Source: Baffinella frigidus
Taxonomy: Eukaryota; Cryptophyceae; Cryptomonadales; Baffinellaceae
Assembly (NCBI GenBank): GCA_026770585.1
Contig: MU646878.1
Location: 149,911-160,475 of the forward strand
DNA length: 10,565 nt
Reading direction: 5' to 3'
Positions 7,345 through 10,565 of the stretch are shown here, in pieces. Position numbers and translations under genes: made by a program. Every line of letters starts with the position of its first letter. Position 1 is the first letter of the stretch. The notes beneath the pieces were generated by a model that did not search any database, was not told the origin of the DNA, and saw only the letters and a program-made list of their open reading frames with translations.

Positions 7345-7897
7345 TATCTCCGATGGAAATTGTCAACATTTGGAAAAGGAGACAGGTTATGCAGCCTTTT
7401 ATGACCAGTTTGAAAATATTTGACCAGCTCATGTAGGGGGAAACCCCTACATTTGTTTGGTTGGACATCTGAGGTATCTGTGGTTGGAGCTCCTATGAGC
7501 CCAACGATGGGATATCATATGGGCCTTCAGCCGACTTGTGGTTCTGGTGTGTGTGTGGGGTGAGCCTTTGGTTTCACTCTAACACCCGATGAGGATACCT
7601 TTTAGCCGGTTTCTGCCGCGATCCTCTGTACAGGGGGGCTTGATGTGATCCGAAAGGAAACATGGCCTTTCTACAGAACAATTGAGTTAATTGAGGCCGG
7701 GTCCGCTTCGGACTTGTGGCTTTTGCCGGGTCCCCCGGAGGCGGACCGGGCACCACGCAACACCTTTGGGAAGGTCTGGGCGTGCGCTACCGCATCTTAG
7801 AGGCCTAAGTGAATCTACGCCGACGTCCTCATAACCTTGCGTCCTTAGATGCCCTTAGAGCCTAGATACCCACACCGCAAGGGATCGAGGGATAGCG
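7345..7897. other. No gene recognised; GC-rich hairpin
   Basis: GCCGGGTCCGCTTCGG (from about 7696) pairs with CCGGAGGCGGACCGGGC (to about 7751), forming a stem-loop. GACTTGTGG occurs twice (7532 and 7710). The frame at 7574-7756 on the minus strand is a shadow of this structure. Confidence 0.4.
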
Positions 7898-7970
7898 CTT
7901 CTTCTTCTTCTTCTTCTTCTTCTTCTTCTTCTTCTTCTTCTTCTTCTTCTTCTTCTTCTTCTTCTTCTTC
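7898..7970 (+). repeat. CTT trinucleotide microsatellite
   Basis: About 24 uninterrupted CTT units followed by impure CCT/CTT. It encodes poly-Ser in one plus frame and poly-Lys on the minus strand. ATGCCCTTAGAGCC and ATGCCCTTGAGCC flank it at about 7849 and 8020. Confidence 0.95.
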
Positions 7971-8078
7971 CCCTCCTCCTTCTCCTTCTTCTTCTTTATT
8001 ACTCTCGATACAGGTCCTAGGTATGCCCTTGAGCCTCGAGTTGAGTGATACAAAAGTCTCTACGCCTTAATGAAATAA

Positions 8079-8189
8079 GCCCGCCTCGGAACTAGGCGAC
8101 GCACGTACCATTACTGAGTTCCGATGATTGTATTACACGATACATTCTGCCCGATAGCGCAGTGGCTCCAACGTCATCCCGAGGCGGGC
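8079..8189. repeat. Fold-back with 11 bp perfect ends
   Basis: GCCCGCCTCGG (8079-8089) and CCGAGGCGGGC (8179-8189) are exact reverse complements enclosing about 90 nt. It may be another small inverted-repeat element. Confidence 0.6.
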
Positions 8190-8282
8190 TCGTCCTAGGC
8201 AGGACAGGTCTTGACACGATGCCCCCCCGCCCCAACATCTCACAAAGAAATCTCCTTCCCAGACCCTTCCCTGTCACAGGGC

Positions 8283-8341
8283 TTAGCGTTTAGGGTTCCA
8301 GGTTGAGGGTTTTGGGTTTTGGGGGTAGAGGGTTTAGGGTT
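8283..8341 (+). repeat. Degenerate TTTAGGG telomere-like tract
   Basis: Contains GTTTAGGGTT at both ends with TTGAGGG and TTTTGGG variants between. The strand orientation is opposite to the tract at 3128-3361. Confidence 0.8.
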
Positions 8342-8348
8342 CACTAGC

Positions 8349-8582
8349 CCTCCGAGTGGGAGCAAATCGCCCTGTTCATGATTCCAACCCACCCACATGG
8401 AGGGTTTCGTAGATGGTTCCATGTATATTCGTGGCACTCGGTAAGAATTGCTCGGTACAAAGACATCGTATTCACCGACATTTCGACCAGATTTCTGGTC
8501 GAAATCGCCTTCGAAGCCCACTGTGTGGTCTGGTACAAATAAAGGGACCCACACAGGCGATTTGCGTTCACTCTGAGGGGTG
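8349..8582. mobile_element. Nested inverted-repeat element
   Basis: GAGTGGGAGCAAATCGCC (left) pairs imperfectly with GGCGATTTGCGTTCACTC (right). Inside is a family-2-like segment, 8452-8528, inverted relative to 9809-9888. At its centre ATTTCGACCAGA/TCTGGTCGAAAT (8480-8504) is a perfect 12 bp palindrome with a 1-nt centre. Confidence 0.65.
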
Positions 8583-8639
8583 GTGGGTTCAGGGGTGACT
8601 CGCGAACACGAACACGCACCGTCCCTAGGATGGTCATAT

Positions 8640-8690
8640 GCTCCTAGGACTAGCCCTCCCGTGACACCCTAGGGAGGAGCGTGTCCGTAT
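8640..8690. repeat. Repeat module, left copy
   Basis: GCTCCTAGGACTAGCCCT (8640-8657) recurs inverted at 9248-9265. The adjacent 26 bp at 8665-8690 recurs in direct orientation at 9273-9298 with one mismatch. Confidence 0.8.
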
Positions 8691-8701
8691 AGAGCGCGGC
8701 C

Positions 8702-8780
8702 CACCGAGACGAAAGTCGAGAGTGGAACGTCTCAAAGCAAAAGTGGAACCTCTGTTAACTTAAGAAGTAACAGTGGAGAA
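8702..8780. repeat. Right arm of the 80 bp long-range inverted repeat
   Basis: Reverse complement of 967-1046, with three substitutions and one gap. The pair encloses 7.8 kb, including genes A and B. No target-site duplication is visible at the outer edges. Confidence 0.85.
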
Positions 8781-8833
8781 CCCCCCGCACACTAGGCCGA
8801 TCGCTAGGCCCTGTCAAAGCACTGTAGTGTCTT

Positions 8834-8956
8834 ACTGCGGTGGTCCTAAGGGGGGATGCGGGTTCTTGAATCCAGGATACATCCACCTGCGCTAGAGGGG
8901 TAGGCGGATGTATCTTGGATTCAAGAACCCGCATCCCCCCCTAGGACCACCGCAGT
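8834..8956. mobile_element. Near-perfect 55 bp fold-back
   Basis: 8834-8888 and 8902-8956 pair with only three differences, one of which would be a G-U wobble in RNA, around a 13-nt loop. The arms carry GGTCCTA.GGGGGG, resembling the family-1 core, but the remainder (GGTTCTTGAATCCA) is unrelated. It is a young MITE or a hairpin RNA precursor. Confidence 0.85.
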
Positions 8957-9010
8957 GAAGCACTGTTCAGGTTCAGAAACCGCAGTAAAGCACTATTCAG
9001 GTTCTGTACC
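8951..9010 (+). repeat. Two 30 bp tandem repeats
   Basis: CGCAGT.AAGCACT.TTCAGG starts both units (8951 and 8981); the last ten bases are more diverged. The first unit overlaps the end of the fold-back at 8834-8956. Confidence 0.75.
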
Positions 9011-9064
9011 TGAGCATTGCCAGTCGCGAATTCAGCGGAAACGATGAACAATATGACTTTCTGG

Positions 9065-9174
9065 CAACGAAATTTACTACACAAGTGGGTCTTACTAGTA
9101 ATAGTAAAACATCTGTGTAGTAATTTTCGTTGTCTTACTAGTCATAGTAAAACATCTGTGTAGCAATTTTCGTT
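9065..9174. repeat. 43 bp tandem duplication with a fold-back
   Basis: 9089-9131 and 9132-9174 are identical at 41 of 43 positions. CAACGAAATTTACTACACA at 9065 is the inverted match of the first unit's right end, so 9065-9132 folds back on itself. Related sequence (TAGTAATTTTCGT) occurs at about 5407. Confidence 0.85.
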
Positions 9175-9247
9175 GTTAGGAAAGTAGTATTTTTAATCGT
9201 GTCCGCAGTTGAGAACAAGGACACCCTCATCTCTGCGTTGACACTGT

Positions 9248-9298
9248 AGGGCTAGTCCTAGGAGCCTACGCCCACCCTAGAGAGGAGCGTGTCCGTAT
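9248..9298. repeat. Repeat module, right copy
   Basis: AGGGCTAGTCCTAGGAGC (9248-9265) is the exact inverse of 8640-8657, while 9273-9298 is a direct copy of 8665-8690. Confidence 0.8.
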
Positions 9299-9482
9299 TG
9301 CCGAGTAACCCCTACACCTGAGCGTTACCGGGGGCCTACAATCGACATTTAAAAAGGGTGCAGGGGTAGCCTCGCGTGGTGTACCTGAGCATTACCGGGG
9401 GCTGCCTTCCCTCCGCAATTTTAGGGGATCAGTTCAAGCCCCTTACCCTAAATGAACTGCAGTTTGTACCAGAATTGTTTAG

Positions 9483-9842
9483 ATGGACACATCATCGAAG
9501 GCCCCGGTGGCTGCTAAGTGGAACCTGAGCATTGCCGGGGGCTGCCGTCCCACCGCGATTTTCGCCTCCAGCAACGACCCTGCGGAAGAGAGCGATCAAT
9601 TCGCTGTTTTCAACCCCCGTGATTTGTACTGGAAGTCGTCGGATTCAGACGACACGTGGTACAGACCAGGGGAAGAGGACACGACGATTTGCTCCCACGT
9701 GGAGGTCTGGTGGTGCGGTGGGAGTACAGAGAGGAAACGCCCCTCGTTCAAAGTGAAGGAGGAGGTTCAACGAGCGTCCCTCCTCCGGTTGCGAACGGAG
9801 GGAACGAGCCACACAGTGGGCTCTGAGGGCAATTTCGACTGA
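9483..9842 (+). CDS. Doubtful 119-residue ORF, partly made of repeats
   Basis: An ATG-to-stop frame of 119 residues with a mixed composition and an acidic middle (around SSDSDDTWYRPGEED). Residues about 14-28 come from a repeat found elsewhere in the window (copy at 9521-9564), and the last 11 or so residues lie inside the inverted-repeat element at 9809-9888. Both ends are therefore repeat-derived, and only about 80 central residues could be unique coding sequence. No matching splice partner or family resemblance was recognised. It may be chance, an exon, or a relic of a mobile-element gene. Confidence 0.2.
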   Translation: MDTSSKAPVAAKWNLSIAGGCRPTAIFASSNDPAEESDQFAVFNPRDLYWKSSDSDDTWYRPGEEDTTICSHVEVWWCGGSTERKRPSFKVKEEVQRASLLRLRTEGTSHTVGSEGNFD

Positions 9843-9888
9843 AAAATCTGGTCGAAATATCGGATGGATAAGATGCCTTTGTACCGAG
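9809..9888. repeat. Family-2-like element fragment
   Basis: It starts CCACACAGTGGG, continues through a half of the GGTCGAAAT palindrome and ends near TTTGTACCGA, matching the reverse complement of 8452-8528. Confidence 0.7.
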
Positions 9889-10015
9889 AAAGTCAGAGTT
9901 AGTACCACGCAAGTGAATGGACCAATGTGCGAAGCAAACTGTGGGGGCGGCGGGTTGTACGACTCAATCGGGCCCGCATCTGGAGTGGACTTATGGGGTT
10001 AGTGCACTTTTGCTG

Positions 10016-10105
10016 CTGCAAAAGCGGCAATAGCTGCAATAGGTGCAATAGGTGCAACAGCTGCAACAGCTGCAACAGCTGCAATAGCTGCAATAGCTCC
10101 AATAG
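10016..10105 (+). repeat. 9 bp minisatellite (GCTGCAAYA type)
   Basis: Nine to ten units of AGCTGCAAC/AGCTGCAAT. On the plus strand it reads Cys-Asn-Ser tripeptides and on the minus strand Leu-Leu-Gln; neither frame has other support. Confidence 0.9.
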
Positions 10106-10191
10106 GACCTTGCCGCCGCGGAGGAAGACGACTGAGAGGTCTGTGTCCTCGGATGCGGACCAAAACCTGGATAACCCATAAGTGACTAATC

Positions 10192-10380
10192 CATAGGACC
10201 CTACGGTAGGCAATACCGTAGGGACATAGGCTGGTCCTACAGACATCCTAACCGATTTTTGGTTGGATGTCAACCAAGAACCCCTTTCGTAGCCCGCCAT
10301 GTGCCAGGGACGTCATCAGGAACCTACGCTTGCCAATACCGCAGGGATTGTTCCTCCGGACAGCCTAACCGAACCTTGGT
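10192..10380 (+). repeat. Two diverged tandem units with hairpins
   Basis: 10194-10270 and 10318-10378 share AGGA.CCTACG, GCCAATACCG.AGGGA or its close variant, and GACA.CCTAACCGA. Within the first, GACATCCTAACC faces GGTTGGATGTC across a short loop. The CCGTAGGG motif also occurs in the family-2 elements. Confidence 0.6.
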
Positions 10381-10386
10381 AGCTCC

Positions 10387-10473
10387 GCCACCAGTTTCCC
10401 CTTGGTATCCCCGTAGCCCCGGCCACCAGTTTCCCCTTGGTATCCTCGGCCACCAGTTTCCCCTTGGTAGCCC
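10387..10473 (+). repeat. Minisatellite, three units
   Basis: GCCACCAGTTTCCCCTTGGT occurs at 10387, 10422 and 10449, with spacers of different lengths. The minus strand reads a Gly/Glu/Thr repeat that is an artefact. Confidence 0.85.
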
Positions 10474-10565
10474 GCGCCATGGGACACAGGGGCGGCGTGT
10501 GCCACCAATGCAGGTCAGTGCTGCCTTACTATGTTCAACACGCTGCACTAGCTCCAAGAGGGGCG
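10474..10565. other. Nothing recognised to the window end
   Basis: Short unremarkable sequence without an open frame of note on either strand. Confidence 0.3.

Larger units (their letters stand above)
9007..9564 (+). repeat. Dispersed direct repeat, CCTGAGC.TT family, four copies
   Basis: Copies at about 9007-9021, 9313-9339, 9381-9426 and 9521-9564. The last two share ACCTGAGCATT.CCGGGGGC and a following CCGC.ATTTT. The fourth lies inside the doubtful ORF at 9483-9842. Confidence 0.75.

Noticed and set aside
7178-7468. A Pro/Lys/His/Thr ORF on the minus strand
   Set aside because: It is the translation of the telomere-like TTTGGGG tract.
7849-8070. Poly-Ser or poly-Lys ORFs
   Set aside because: They come from the CTT microsatellite.
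8155-8165. TAGCGCAGTGG resembles a tRNA A box (possible tRNA or SINE head)
   Set aside because: No B box at the right distance and no cloverleaf stems; the segment is better explained by the 8079-8189 fold-back.
8240-8554. A 104-residue minus-strand ORF
   Set aside because: It runs through the nested inverted repeat and a telomere-like tract; the resemblance to the end of the 9483-9842 frame is due to the shared repeat.

Overview
This window looks like nuclear DNA of a eukaryote, most likely a microalga or other protist. The reasons are: two places where coding sequence is cleanly split by GT-AG introns with pyrimidine-rich acceptors; long tracts of the seven-base telomere repeat CCCTAAA/TTTAGGG (the type used by plants, green algae, chromerids, dinoflagellates and some other protists); many microsatellites; and a very high density of small fold-back elements. 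There are no bacterial-style operons, ribosome binding sites or dense ORFs. A chromerid such as Chromera would fit, but this is a guess from general character, not an identification.

Layout. 1-1515: fold-back element remnants, a long CT microsatellite, a truncated copy of a CCACACAGCG-ended element, one arm of a long-range inverted repeat (967-1046) and two 55-60 bp direct repeats. 1619-2721: gene A, two exons joined by a 281-nt intron, encoding a 273-residue protein I do not recognise (basic N-terminus with two RRGSM motifs, coiled-coil-like middle, acidic and low-complexity C-terminal half). 2755-4116: three copies of a ~120 bp inverted-repeat MITE, with an interstitial telomeric tract (3128-3361) between the first two. 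4117-6245: largely noncoding, with a ~20 bp minisatellite interrupted by a strong hairpin (5091-5252). 6246-6767: gene B, the last two exons of a gene ending in a degenerate EF-hand-like segment; its intron carries a 161 bp MITE and another MITE begins 3 nt after its stop codon. 6893-8341: G-rich degenerate telomeric tracts and a CTT microsatellite. 8341-10565: nested inverted repeats, a 123 bp near-perfect hairpin, tandem duplications, one doubtful ORF (9483-9842) and three short tandem arrays.

Genes A and B share a strand and could be parts of one gene with a 3.5 kb intron or missing internal exons, but I could not find a phase-compatible link. Two MITEs starting just after the two stop codons suggest instead that they are separate genes. 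The window is best read as a repeat-rich region with one or two small orphan genes. I see no recognisable defence system, transposase, rRNA or tRNA gene.
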